Assembly: GCF_029945535.1 (NCBI RefSeq)
Contig: NZ_JAQSCU010000010.1
Span: 443,290 to 507,289 of the forward strand
DNA length: 64,000 nt
Source: Methylotenera sp.
GTDB taxonomy: Bacteria > Pseudomonadota > Gammaproteobacteria > Burkholderiales > Methylophilaceae
Direction of reading: 5' to 3'
A program made the translations under genes and the position numbers. Below, in pieces: positions 55,881 to 64,000 of the stretch. Position 1 is the stretch's first letter, and every line of letters begins with the position of its first letter. The notes beneath the pieces are model-generated. The model worked only from the letters and a program-made list of their open reading frames with translations, was not told the origin of the DNA and did not search any database.

Positions 55881-57620
55881 TTAAGCGACAGTAGCTTGAG
55901 AAATAGGCTTCTTAAATAGAACGAGTAATACAGTCGTCAGCAATGTGCCCGAGACGATGGCAGCGATATACGCCAACAGTGGGCTGACTGCGTTAGGAAT
56001 GGCTAGAACAAAAACCCCGCCGTGTGGTGCATGTAGTTCACAGCCAAAATACATGGACATTGCACCAGTTAGAGCCGCCCCAGCCACACATGATGGAATG
56101 ACGCGTAATGGGTCGTTTGCAGCAAATGGAATTGCACCTTCGGTAATGAACGATAGACCTAATACAGCGGATGCTTTTCCTGCAATCTGTTCATCAGGCG
56201 TAAAGCGATTCTTAGCTACAAAAGTAGCTAAACCAAGCGCTAGGGGAGGTACCATGCCCGCAGCCATCACAGCTGCCATCGGCAAGAAGGTGTTACTGGC
56301 AAGTAGACCAACACCAAAAGTGTACGCCGCTTTATTGACTGGGCCACCCATGTCGATTGCCATCATGCCACCTAATAAAAGGCCGAGTAATACTGCGTTA
56401 GCTGAACCAATATTTTTCAGAAAGCTAGTAAGACCATCCATAATCGCTTTTGCTGGCTCACCCACTACGTAAATCATGAACAAACCAACCAGTAACGTTG
56501 ATAACAGCGGGATGATTAATACAGGTTTTAGCCCTTCAAAATGCACTGGTAGTTTGATGTTGTCACGCATCCAAAGCGCTACATAACCTGCAAAAAAGCC
56601 AGCGAGAATTCCACCTAAAAAGCCTGCTTGCAACTGACTAGCTAACATGCCGCCAATCAAACCTGGCGCTAAGCCTGGACGATCTGCAATAGAGTAAGCA
56701 ATGAAACCTGCAAGCACTGGAATCATCAAAGCGAATGCTGCGCCGCCGCCAATACTCATCAACGCTGCGGCTAAAGTGCCTTTTTCTTTAAATGCCTCAA
56801 TACCAAAAACAAATGAGAGCGCAATAATCAAACCGCCAGCCACAACCAAAGGCAACATATAAGAAACGCCCGTTAATAAGTGCTTGTAAACACCACTGGC
56901 TTTTTGTGTGCTTTTAGTAGGTGTTGCTACTGTTTGTGCAGTTTGTTTAGGGGCAGAAAAAGCTTCCTGCATGACTTTTTCGGTTTCTTTTAATGCGCGG
57001 CCAACTGAGGTTTTATAGACTGATTTACCTGCAAAACGAGCAGTATCAACATGTGTGTCTGCCCCAATCACCACGACATCGGCTTCGGCAATCTCTTCAT
57101 CCGTTAATTGATTTTTAGCGCCAACTGAGCCTTGTGTTTCAACGCGAATATCGCAATTATTCGCCTTTGCCCATTTTTTCAAAGCCTCTGCAGCCATGAA
57201 AGTGTGTGCTATACCAGTGGGGCAAGCAGTGATGGCTACAATTTTTTTACGGTCTGCTGAATTGTTTTCAACTTCAAGTATCGGCGCTTCAGTAGCCGTT
57301 TGCACCGCTTGAGTTTTAATTAACTCAAGTGCAGCGTCTAACACTTGTTCGGTATCTCTAATCGCATCACTCGTGCTGATTGCATATATTGTTTTACCCG
57401 CGAATCGGCTCATTTCAAGATGCACATCCGACGCAATAATCACGACCTGTGCAGTCCGAATCTCCTCGTCACTTAAGGTGTTTTGACCGCCAGTTGCGCC
57501 GCGTGTCTCAACTCGTATGCTGTGTCCCATTGCAATTGCGGTTTTCTTTAATGCTTCTGCTGCCATGTAGGTATGCGCAATGCCTGTGGGGCATGCTGTT
57601 ACCGCGATAATATTAGCCAT
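55881..57620 (-). CDS. fruA: Fructose PTS permease FruA (IIB-IIB-IIC)
   Basis: A 579-residue membrane transporter that phosphorylates fructose to fructose-1-phosphate during uptake. Two IIB domains (about 1-100 and 125-225) each keep the phosphocysteine motif TACPTGIAHT; the first is often degenerate in other species. The IIC domain (about 240-570) has eight to ten helices. It follows fruK by 36 bases. Confidence 0.96.
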   Translation of the reverse strand: MANIIAVTACPTGIAHTYMAAEALKKTAIAMGHSIRVETRGATGGQNTLSDEEIRTAQVVIIASDVHLEMSRFAGKTIYAISTSDAIRDTEQVLDAALELIKTQAVQTATEAPILEVENNSADRKKIVAITACPTGIAHTFMAAEALKKWAKANNCDIRVETQGSVGAKNQLTDEEIAEADVVVIGADTHVDTARFAGKSVYKTSVGRALKETEKVMQEAFSAPKQTAQTVATPTKSTQKASGVYKHLLTGVSYMLPLVVAGGLIIALSFVFGIEAFKEKGTLAAALMSIGGGAAFALMIPVLAGFIAYSIADRPGLAPGLIGGMLASQLQAGFLGGILAGFFAGYVALWMRDNIKLPVHFEGLKPVLIIPLLSTLLVGLFMIYVVGEPAKAIMDGLTSFLKNIGSANAVLLGLLLGGMMAIDMGGPVNKAAYTFGVGLLASNTFLPMAAVMAAGMVPPLALGLATFVAKNRFTPDEQIAGKASAVLGLSFITEGAIPFAANDPLRVIPSCVAGAALTGAMSMYFGCELHAPHGGVFVLAIPNAVSPLLAYIAAIVSGTLLTTVLLVLFKKPISQATVA

Positions 57621-57656
57621 TTTGCTTCTCCATTGAACATTAAAAGCGGGATAGTT

Positions 57657-58607
57657 CTAACCGACTATTTTCCGCACACTGATTTGTTGCATATAAGATT
57701 CAAGCACTTGAGTTTCTGCCAGCTTAGGACCGAGCTGGGTTAAAGCGCCCATCGCAGTGGCTGTAGATAATCTGGCACAATCTTCTAATGAAAATCCCTT
57801 TATTTTGGCCGCTATAAATCCAGCAACCATTGCATCACCCGCACCAACCGTACTTTTCACATCAATTGGTGGCGGTACCGCTATTACAGACTCTGTGCCA
57901 CTCACAAACAGGGCACCTTGCTTGCCCATTGAAACAATCACATACTCAATACCTTGATTCACTAAACTTCTTGCTGCCTCTATAACTTCTTGTTCGCTTG
58001 TTAAACTTCTACCAAGCAGCTCTTCAAGCTCAGCGATATTTGGCTTGATGGCATATGGCGCCTCACCAAGCGCATCACGCAGCGCATCACCACTTGTATC
58101 AAGCACCACGTACTTGCCAGCCGCTTTTAAATACTTCAGTACAGCGCTATAAAACTCTGTAGGAACGCCATTTGGAAGGCTACCTGACAATACAAACCAA
58201 TCATGATCAAACACTAGATTGTGAATTTTCTTTTTTAAATCAGTGAGATCTTGCTCAGTTGGCGCTGGACCTGGGTAGTTAATATCGGTGATGGTTTTTT
58301 GTAGCTCATCGATAATCTTAACGTTAACTCTAGTTTTGCCAGGAATGCGAACAAAGCTATCAGCCATATTTTTTTGATGAAAAAGTTTCTCAAAAATTGA
58401 GGTGTTTTCCATTCCAAGAAAGCCTGTCACAGAGGTGTTAAAGCCTAAGTCCGCTAGAAAAGAGGCGACATTCACGCCTTTTCCACCTGGGTCAGATTGC
58501 TCCCAATTCACGCGATTCACCTCGCCTGCAGTGAAGTTTGGAATTGCTACACTTTTATCAATTGCAGGGTTCAAAGTAATTGTTGCTATGTTGCTTAATT
58601 GCACCAT
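57657..58607 (-). CDS. fruK: 1-phosphofructokinase FruK
   Basis: PfkB-family kinase converting fructose-1-phosphate to fructose-1,6-bisphosphate. The ATG at 58607, preceded by GGAG with a six-base spacer, gives 316 residues; a longer open frame to 58646 lacks a ribosome-binding site. Motifs: ITLNPAIDKSVAIPNF, GGKGVNVASFLADLG and the anion-hole DVKSTVGAGDAMVAGFIAA. Confidence 0.95.
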   Translation of the reverse strand: MVQLSNIATITLNPAIDKSVAIPNFTAGEVNRVNWEQSDPGGKGVNVASFLADLGFNTSVTGFLGMENTSIFEKLFHQKNMADSFVRIPGKTRVNVKIIDELQKTITDINYPGPAPTEQDLTDLKKKIHNLVFDHDWFVLSGSLPNGVPTEFYSAVLKYLKAAGKYVVLDTSGDALRDALGEAPYAIKPNIAELEELLGRSLTSEQEVIEAARSLVNQGIEYVIVSMGKQGALFVSGTESVIAVPPPIDVKSTVGAGDAMVAGFIAAKIKGFSLEDCARLSTATAMGALTQLGPKLAETQVLESYMQQISVRKIVG

Positions 58608-58652
58608 TTCGGTCTCCATATATGCTGTACTTAATATTGAATACAAGCCTGA

Positions 58653-61133
58653 TTAAAGTGCACGAACTTCTGCCGCTGTAGAACAAGCTAGCGCTCGTTT
58701 AGCTAAAGCAACACTTTCGGTATATGACATCTTTCTTACTTTGGCTTTAACCGCTGCCACGCTAGGAATGCTCATGCTAAGTTCAGTCACGCCTAGCCCA
58801 GTTAAAATAGCTGCACCTTTTGGGTCGCCAGCAATTCCACCGCAAACGCCTACCCAAATGCCTGCAGATTTGGCGGCTTTTACTGTGAGATCTATCATGC
58901 GTAGTACCGCTGGGTGTAATGCATCAGCTTGACGAGATAAACTAGGATGCAGCCTATCCATCGCTAGTACATATTGCGTGAGGTCATTCGTGCCCACTGA
59001 GAAAAAGTCGGCATGACGAGCTAGTTCTGGCGCCATCAGCACTGCGGATGGCACTTCTATCATGATGCCGATTTCAATTGGGTTGGCATTCATCTCTTTA
59101 CGTATTTCTTCTGCAATGGCTTTGGCCGCCAGCAACTCTTCAACGGTCGCAATCATAGGAAACATAATTTTGACTGGGCCTGTCATGCCAGCACGGTAAA
59201 TAGCACGCAATTGGGGCTTAAATAAATCTGGTCTGGCTAAACATAGGCGAATACCACGCACACCTAAAAATGGATTTTGCTCGCTTGGTAGTGACAAATA
59301 CGGCACTTCTTTATCGCCACCGATATCAAGCGTTCTAATAATAAGCGGCAAGCCATTTAATGCTTTAGTCATCTCGCAATAGGATTTGTACTGCTCTTCT
59401 TCACTTGGTGGCTCTGAGCGCTGTAAAAATAGAAACTCAGTGCGCAACAAGCCAATACCTTCTGATCCAGCATTAACGGCTTGTTCGGCTTCAGCAGCAG
59501 CGCCAATATTGGCGACCACTTCTACACGGTGACCATCAGTAGTCATGGCTGGCTCGTAACAGGCAAGGTTTTCAGCCATGCGCTGGGCTTGTTGGTCTTG
59601 CTGAGCATTGCGTGCAATTACAAGGTCACTTTCACTTGGGTTTAAATATAAATTACCTGTATGACCATCTAAAATACCCATGACACCATCTTGATAATTA
59701 AGCACTGCTGGGCCTGCACCAACAATGGCTGGAATATCAAGTGAACGTGCAATGATAGCCGTGTGTGAGGTTGGCCCACCAGCAGCTATGCAAATGCCAA
59801 GTACCATTTTTGGATCAAGTTTCGCGGTGTCAGAAGGAGATAAATCTTCCGCGACTAATATTGCAGGTTCTGTCATGGCAGTTGGTGCTTCTTCTAAAGC
59901 ATCTGCCAGTAAGCGTAATACTCGACGTCCGATATCTGAAATATCATTGGCGCGCTCTTTTAATAAAGCATCCTCTAGACAAGCTACTTCAGATGCGCGT
60001 TTGCTGTAGCTATCGCGCCAGGCCCAGCCTGCGCTATGCCCAAGCTTAATATTACAAACTGCAGCTTCTAATAAATCAGGGTCTGATAGAAACTCTATGT
60101 GAGCTAGAAAAATTGCAGCATGTGCAGCGCCACTGCGCTCTTTTACTTCATCATGTAGATTTTGTAATTGTACTTTTGCTGATGCAATGGCGTGGTTTAA
60201 GCGAGACTCCTCTATATCTGGAGATTGTGCAGTCACTGCCACAACAATTTTCTCATGGCGAAAATGACAAATTGGTCCAATCGCAATACCAATTGAACCC
60301 GCAATACCTGCGATTGGCGGGGTTGAAAAATTCAATGCTACTTGTGAAGAGGTGACTGGTAGGGCATGTCCCGATTCAGCTTCATCTTCTAAACCTAATC
60401 TCACTGCGTCAGCTAAGGCTTTTAGTGCAGAATCTTCATCGCTGCCACTCACCATAATGCGAATTGTCACGCGCTTATTAGCACCTAACTTCAACAGAGA
60501 AACTAAGCTTTTACCATTGGCAATTTTGCTGCCATGTCGCACGCGCACTTCTGATTGAAACTGCTTAGCAATTTCCACAAATGCTGTAGCAGGGCGGGCG
60601 TGCAGGCCGCCATCACTATTTAATTCTACATCGATAGATTTATCAAAATCATCAACATGCACGTTGTTTGTGTGAGATTCGTTTGTTTGCGTATTGTTAT
60701 CGCGTGATTTAGTAAGGCAATCGATGATGTCCATCGCATTAGTAGTTTTTGCCAGACGTTGAATGGTCGCCGCGTCGTCCAAAACATCGGTTAAGTTTGC
60801 CAATAGCTCAATATGTTCGTCAGACCGTGCGGCGATGCCCACGACTAGGTAGACGATTTCTCCGCTATTCCACTCTACACCTTCAGAAAATTGCGCAACG
60901 GCAATACCTGTTTGTAAAATTAACTCTCTATCTTTTGGAAGACCATGTGGAATTGCGATGCCATTACCCAGATAAGTGTTCGCTATTTTTTCGCGCTGCA
61001 ACATGCTGTCTGAGTAGGCGGCTTGCATATTGCCATTTGCAACTAATAAGCTGGCAACTAATTTAATTGCCTCTGATTTGTTGCTTGCCTGCCCACGTAA
61101 CTGAATGCTTTGAATACCTAACTGTATCATCAC
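58653..61133 (-). CDS. fruB: FruB, fructose PTS IIA-HPr-Enzyme I multiphosphoryl transfer protein
   Basis: An 826-residue fusion that carries phosphate from PEP to FruA without a separate PtsI/PtsH. The IIA domain (about 1-145) has its His in AIPHGLPKDRE; the HPr domain (about 170-255) has GLHARPATAFVEIA; Enzyme I (about 280-826) has GGPTSHTAIIAR, GIGLLRTEFLFL and VGTNDLTQY. Two adjacent Met codons allow starts at 61133 or 61130. Located 64 bases downstream of the DeoR-type regulator. Confidence 0.95.
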   Translation of the reverse strand: MMIQLGIQSIQLRGQASNKSEAIKLVASLLVANGNMQAAYSDSMLQREKIANTYLGNGIAIPHGLPKDRELILQTGIAVAQFSEGVEWNSGEIVYLVVGIAARSDEHIELLANLTDVLDDAATIQRLAKTTNAMDIIDCLTKSRDNNTQTNESHTNNVHVDDFDKSIDVELNSDGGLHARPATAFVEIAKQFQSEVRVRHGSKIANGKSLVSLLKLGANKRVTIRIMVSGSDEDSALKALADAVRLGLEDEAESGHALPVTSSQVALNFSTPPIAGIAGSIGIAIGPICHFRHEKIVVAVTAQSPDIEESRLNHAIASAKVQLQNLHDEVKERSGAAHAAIFLAHIEFLSDPDLLEAAVCNIKLGHSAGWAWRDSYSKRASEVACLEDALLKERANDISDIGRRVLRLLADALEEAPTAMTEPAILVAEDLSPSDTAKLDPKMVLGICIAAGGPTSHTAIIARSLDIPAIVGAGPAVLNYQDGVMGILDGHTGNLYLNPSESDLVIARNAQQDQQAQRMAENLACYEPAMTTDGHRVEVVANIGAAAEAEQAVNAGSEGIGLLRTEFLFLQRSEPPSEEEQYKSYCEMTKALNGLPLIIRTLDIGGDKEVPYLSLPSEQNPFLGVRGIRLCLARPDLFKPQLRAIYRAGMTGPVKIMFPMIATVEELLAAKAIAEEIRKEMNANPIEIGIMIEVPSAVLMAPELARHADFFSVGTNDLTQYVLAMDRLHPSLSRQADALHPAVLRMIDLTVKAAKSAGIWVGVCGGIAGDPKGAAILTGLGVTELSMSIPSVAAVKAKVRKMSYTESVALAKRALACSTAAEVRAL

Positions 61134-61197
61134 GGTCTCTCCTAATTTATTGCATTAGCGAAAAAGTTATTTGCGCTACTTTTATAATGAATAATGC

Positions 61198-61980
61198 TTA
61201 AGTGCCACTTGCAAACATCATGGTAATTTTTGCTGTTTTTGCCGCTTCAATCGCCTCTTGATTTAAGCCATGATTCACAATCCATTTTGAAACGGCACCC
61301 AAGCTGACAATCGGCGCATAAGACTCCTGAGCCCATTTAGAACTGTCGACTAATGCGCATACTTGCTTGCTATGTTCAATCACAGCACGCTTAACCACGG
61401 CTTCCACATGGTTTGAGTTACCCCAGCCCTGTGCTTGACTAACTCCAACAGATCCCATGAAAAACGTGTCAATATGCAGGTTGTTGATTTGTGCCAATGC
61501 AACAGGGCCAACAGTACTCAGCGCATTTTGATAAACGTCACCACCAATCAATTGCACGTTATACGGCGTTTGACCAGCCAACTCAGATGCAATAGTCAGA
61601 CCGTGCGTCACAATTTGTAGATGTGTGACGTTTGGCAAACCTTGTCTGATTGCACGTGCCATTTCTAACGTTGTTGTACCCGCATCAATGTAGATTGTTT
61701 GGCCGCTTTTAAGTAAAGTAGTCGCCATTCTGCCAATTGCCTGTTTCTGAATTTGCTCATACTCAAGACGTTGAGAGTAATTAACATCACTATTGAGCAA
61801 AACTGCACCGCCATGTACGCGTCTTAATAAGCCGCGTTTTTCCAAAGTATGGAAATCACGACGCAAAGTCATTTCAGATAGATTAAATTGCTCGGCGAGT
61901 TGCCTCGTGCGGCATTCGCCACGTGCATGCAATACAGCCGTAATCATTTCTAATCTGCGTTCTGCTAAATGATCTTTCAT
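61198..61980 (-). CDS. DeoR-family regulator of the fructose operon
   Basis: A 260-residue repressor. The ATG at 61980 has a strong ribosome-binding site AAGGAG six bases upstream. N-terminal winged HTH: MITAVLHARGECRTRQLAEQFNLSEMTLRRDFHTLEKRGLLRRVHGGAV, the DeoR signature. The C-terminal sugar-phosphate sensor has IYIDAGTTTLEMARAI and the SVGVSQAQGW effector region. As the first gene of the fru block it is the obvious local regulator, probably responding to fructose-1-phosphate. Three phased 10-base repeats upstream are candidate operators. It is not a LacI-type FruR/Cra. Confidence 0.9.
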   Translation of the reverse strand: MKDHLAERRLEMITAVLHARGECRTRQLAEQFNLSEMTLRRDFHTLEKRGLLRRVHGGAVLLNSDVNYSQRLEYEQIQKQAIGRMATTLLKSGQTIYIDAGTTTLEMARAIRQGLPNVTHLQIVTHGLTIASELAGQTPYNVQLIGGDVYQNALSTVGPVALAQINNLHIDTFFMGSVGVSQAQGWGNSNHVEAVVKRAVIEHSKQVCALVDSSKWAQESYAPIVSLGAVSKWIVNHGLNQEAIEAAKTAKITMMFASGT

Positions 61981-62074
61981 TACCAACTCCTTAAGCCTTT
62001 AATGTTATTAATCAATACGATTTGTTAAATATTTTGCTATTAAACACGTAATGATAAATGTGCGCTTGTTTTAT

Positions 62075-62104
62075 TTGTAAACATAATCGCACATTATCGA
62101 ACAT
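62075..62104 (-). promoter_or_regulatory. Three phased 10-base repeats, candidate DeoR-type operator
   Basis: Read on the - strand: ATGTTCGATA, ATGTGCGATT, ATGTTTACAA in direct succession, sharing ATGTNCGAT in the first two. The 10-base period places them on one helix face, 95-124 bases upstream of the regulator start. The ATGTTCGATA unit resembles half-sites of GlpR-like DeoR regulators. Confidence 0.5.
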
Positions 62105-62401
62105 GTTGCAAAATGTTTTTTCACTAAAATTTAATATATTTTAATAAATATTAAATTAATTCATTAAATCAGTAGGTTGTGAATTGGATTTAAACTGTGA
62201 TTTGAATAGTGAAATATTTTGTAATTTGTTGACAATGAAGTGTAAATGGCTTGTTTCATCAAACATTCATGACAATTGACCATAAGCTGACAGGCATAAA
62301 CAGCAGTCATTATGTGTGGCTGTTAGTTTAAGAGAGCTATTTATTGCAGGGGAGGGAGAGCAGAAAGATTAGATTTGATGCTCAGTAAAAACAAGCAATT
62401 T

Positions 62402-62422
62402 GAAGCCATTTTTCATGGCTTC
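62402..62422 (-). terminator. Hairpin after the DUF3149 gene
   Basis: Eight-base perfect arms GAAGCCAT (62402-62409) and ATGGCTTC (62415-62422), loop five bases; on the - strand it is followed, after about ten bases, by a TTTTT run. Twenty-four bases beyond the gene stop. Confidence 0.5.
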
Positions 62423-62446
62423 ATGGATTAATGTATAAATTTAGAG

Positions 62447-62593
62447 TTATTTCTCAGCAGCTTTTTTTGAGTCTTCATCAATATGACGTTTGAAATACAA
62501 GGCAAACCAAACGCACATTCCTAAAATGAAGACAATAACAGCAAGGCTTTGTAGACCATAATCGGTAGAAAAAAGATTGATAAGCAATTGCAT
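62447..62593 (-). CDS. Small DUF3149-type membrane protein
   Basis: A 48-residue protein from ATG 62593: MQLLINLFSTDYGLQSLAVI, then one membrane helix (about 15-36) and a charged end KRHIDEDSKKAAEK. The pattern L-F-(S/T)-T-D-x-G-L-x-S-L-A-V-I is that of DUF3149, widespread in betaproteobacteria and without known function. AAAGGG lies ten bases upstream. A longer frame to 62692 is not supported. Isolated single gene. Confidence 0.78.
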   Translation of the reverse strand: MQLLINLFSTDYGLQSLAVIVFILGMCVWFALYFKRHIDEDSKKAAEK

Positions 62594-62760
62594 GATGAAT
62601 ACCCTTTCGGCTGAAATTAACAAAGCTATATTGATTAGCTTCTTGTTGTTAATATGCGCCTTAAGGGTTTTACTTACATTGATGCAGGTCAAATGGCATT
62701 AATATTAATAAGGCTATTTGCTGAGTGAATTTAATACGTAATAAATTAATCGATTTTTGC

Positions 62761-63171
62761 TTAAGTATCACGACCCAGCACGCGATTATTAGCTTTGTGT
62801 GATTCAATGATGTTTTTGGCGATTAAGGGTAAAACGCCAACAAATATTAGAATGAAAGCTAGCGCTACTACCCCAACAATACTTTTAGGAATGAGTCGCA
62901 GCCAGTGCACGTATTCCTGTTGGTTTGGAATCATATCTAACATGCGTATGCAGCCAATGGCATAACCGAGCAGCATGGCCCAAGCGGTATCAGTAATACG
63001 CGATTGCTCAAGCCATAAACCAGCCAAGTATATTAGCCAGAAAATCCCTAGCAATATAGCTAGCCACTCAATGCCACCGTCCTTAAATGCGATAGCATGG
63101 GCAACAAAAGATAAAAACCAAATCACAACGAGCCAGATTACCCAGAGCGTTGTGATCAGTCCTTTGGGCAT
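62761..63171 (-). CDS. Four-helix membrane protein, unknown function
   Basis: A 136-residue hydrophobic protein with helices at about 6-27, 34-53, 62-80 and 95-117 and a basic C-terminus (KNIIESHKANNRVLGRDT). Conserved-looking polar residues between helices are few. It begins two bases before the stop codon end of the ybiT gene, so the two are probably co-transcribed. No family recognised. Confidence 0.7.
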   Translation of the reverse strand: MPKGLITTLWVIWLVVIWFLSFVAHAIAFKDGGIEWLAILLGIFWLIYLAGLWLEQSRITDTAWAMLLGYAIGCIRMLDMIPNQQEYVHWLRLIPKSIVGVVALAFILIFVGVLPLIAKNIIESHKANNRVLGRDT

Positions 63172-63172
63172 T

Positions 63173-64000
63173 TTATTCTACACCTTGGCTCGCTAAGTAA
63201 TCTTCGTAATTACCAGTAAAGTCTACAATGCCATCTGCTTTAATTTCAATGATGCGCGTAGCGATTGAGCTTACAAACTCACGGTCATGGCTTACAAAGA
63301 ATAGGGTGCCTTTGTATTTATCCAAAGCTGTGTTGAGCGCCTCGATAGACTCCATGTCCATATGGTTGGTCGGCTCATCCATCAGCATGACGTTGGTTCT
63401 AGCGAGCATCATTTTGCCGTAAAGCATACGGCCTTTTTCACCACCAGATAACACTTTGACTGATTTTTTAGTATCATCGCCACCAAATAGCAGACGACCT
63501 AACATGCTGCGAACAACTTGATCATCGTCGCCAGCTTGTCTGAATTTAGTCATCCACTCAAATAAGTCTTCGCCATCTTCAAATTCGTATTCGTGATCTT
63601 GTGCAAAGTAGCCGATGTTTGCTTTCTCTGCCCATTTTACTTCACCAAATTTAGGCTGCAAATCACCTGCTAAGCAGCGCAAGAACGTCGTTTTACCAAT
63701 ACCATTCTCACCAATAATGGCCACTTTTTCACCCGCTTCAAACATCATATCCACATCGTTAAAGAGTGGTTTGTCAAAGCTGTGGCTGAGTTTTTTCAAC
63801 TCAACTGCATTGCGATAAAGCTTTTCGCGCTCATCGTATTCAAAACGAATAAATGGATATTGGCGGCTTGAAGGCTTAAATTCTTCAATTTTAATCTTAT
63901 CGATTTTCTTAGCGCGGCTAGTAGCTTGCTTGGCTTTAGAGGCATTGGCAGAGAAGCGGCGCACGAAGTCTTGTAAATCTGCGACCATCTGTTTAGCTTT
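63173..64000 (-). CDS. ybiT: YbiT-type ABC-F ATPase (N-terminal part beyond window)
   Basis: The last 275 or so residues of an ABC-F protein; the frame stays open to 64000, so the start and first ATPase domain lie outside. Visible are the inter-domain linker (about the first 60 residues), the second domain with Walker [10 protein letters not shown], the signature LSGGEKGRM, Walker [33 protein letters not shown] and the family ending [16 protein letters not shown]. The linker and the end are very close to E. coli YbiT. ABC-F proteins act on the ribosome exit site; YbiT has no fixed role. Confidence 0.93.
   Translation of the reverse strand, partial: KAKQMVADLQDFVRRFSANASKAKQATSRAKKIDKIKIEEFKPSSRQYPFIRFEYDEREKLYRNAVELKKLSHSFDKPLFNDVDMMFEAGEKVAIIGENGIGKTTFLRCLAGDLQPKFGEVKWAEKANIGYFAQDHEYEFEDGEDLFEWMTKFRQAGDDDQVVRSMLGRLLFGGDDTKKSVKVLSGGEKGRMLYGKMMLARTNVMLMDEPTNHMDMESIEALNTALDKYKGTLFFVSHDREFVSSIATRIIEIKADGIVDFTGNYEDYLASQGVE

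Larger units (their letters stand above)
61987..62446. other. About 460-base AT-rich spacer upstream of the fru regulator
   Basis: Very AT-rich. It contains the phased repeats at 62075-62104, runs of AAATTTAATATATTTTAATAA type near 62126-62160 and the hairpin at 62402-62422. No coding frame with a ribosome-binding site was seen. Confidence 0.5.

Overview
The window is chromosomal DNA from a gamma/beta-type proteobacterium, most probably a methylotroph of the family Methylophilaceae (Methylotenera/Methylophilus-like). The main reasons are the methanol-dehydrogenase maturation cluster mxaRSACKL (13445-19049), the zwf-pgl pair used for oxidative RuMP cycling, the betaproteobacterial gene order glyA-nrdR-ribD, and the moderately AT-rich base composition. 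This placement is inferred from gene content, not from a database search.

Left part (1-11832, nearly all + strand): the end of iscX, glyA with a palindromic promoter, nrdR, ribD, a TatD nuclease, a short spacer with two DnaA-box-like 9-mers, mtnA plus a FucA-type class II aldolase (a likely methylthioadenosine/5-deoxyribose salvage shunt), then pyrG, eno, ftsB and a membrane diguanylate cyclase. Then come ygfZ with a divergent ygfX-like gene, and the six-gene mxaRSACKL block on the - strand. No mxaF, mxaI or xoxF gene lies in the window.

Middle (19050-34800): a 560-base spacer with a palindrome in front of mxaR and tandem repeats in front of fabA-fabB; a lipoprotein; a Mth938-like protein; a Fur-box-controlled operon of outer-membrane protein, FMN-binding periplasmic protein and ApbE; alaA-type aminotransferase, hom, thrC and thyA. 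Next is a GlrK-QseG-GlrR two-component locus. It is followed by a small exported EF-hand protein whose upstream region carries a near-perfect sigma-54 promoter and two TGTC-N10-GACA sites, and whose 3' region has three successive hairpins. This is the most striking regulatory unit of the window.

Right part (34279-64000): folA (possibly leaderless), an Orn/Lys/Arg decarboxylase, dcd, zwf, a dienelactone hydrolase, pgl, a PEP-CTERM exported protein, a YdcF/ElyC-like protein, two tandem RhlE-type DEAD-box helicases and typA. Then comes a compact three-gene redox operon (flavoprotein with two cNMP domains and four Fe-S motifs, membrane protein, FHA-decahaem cytochrome) that I cannot match to a characterised system. 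It is followed by fbp and a complete fructose PTS operon (DeoR regulator, fruB with its own Enzyme I, fruK, fruA, LamB-type porin), two small membrane proteins, and a truncated ybiT ABC-F gene at the right edge.

No rRNA, tRNA, CRISPR array, prophage or intact insertion sequence was seen. One REP/dRS3-like palindrome lies between thrC and thyA.
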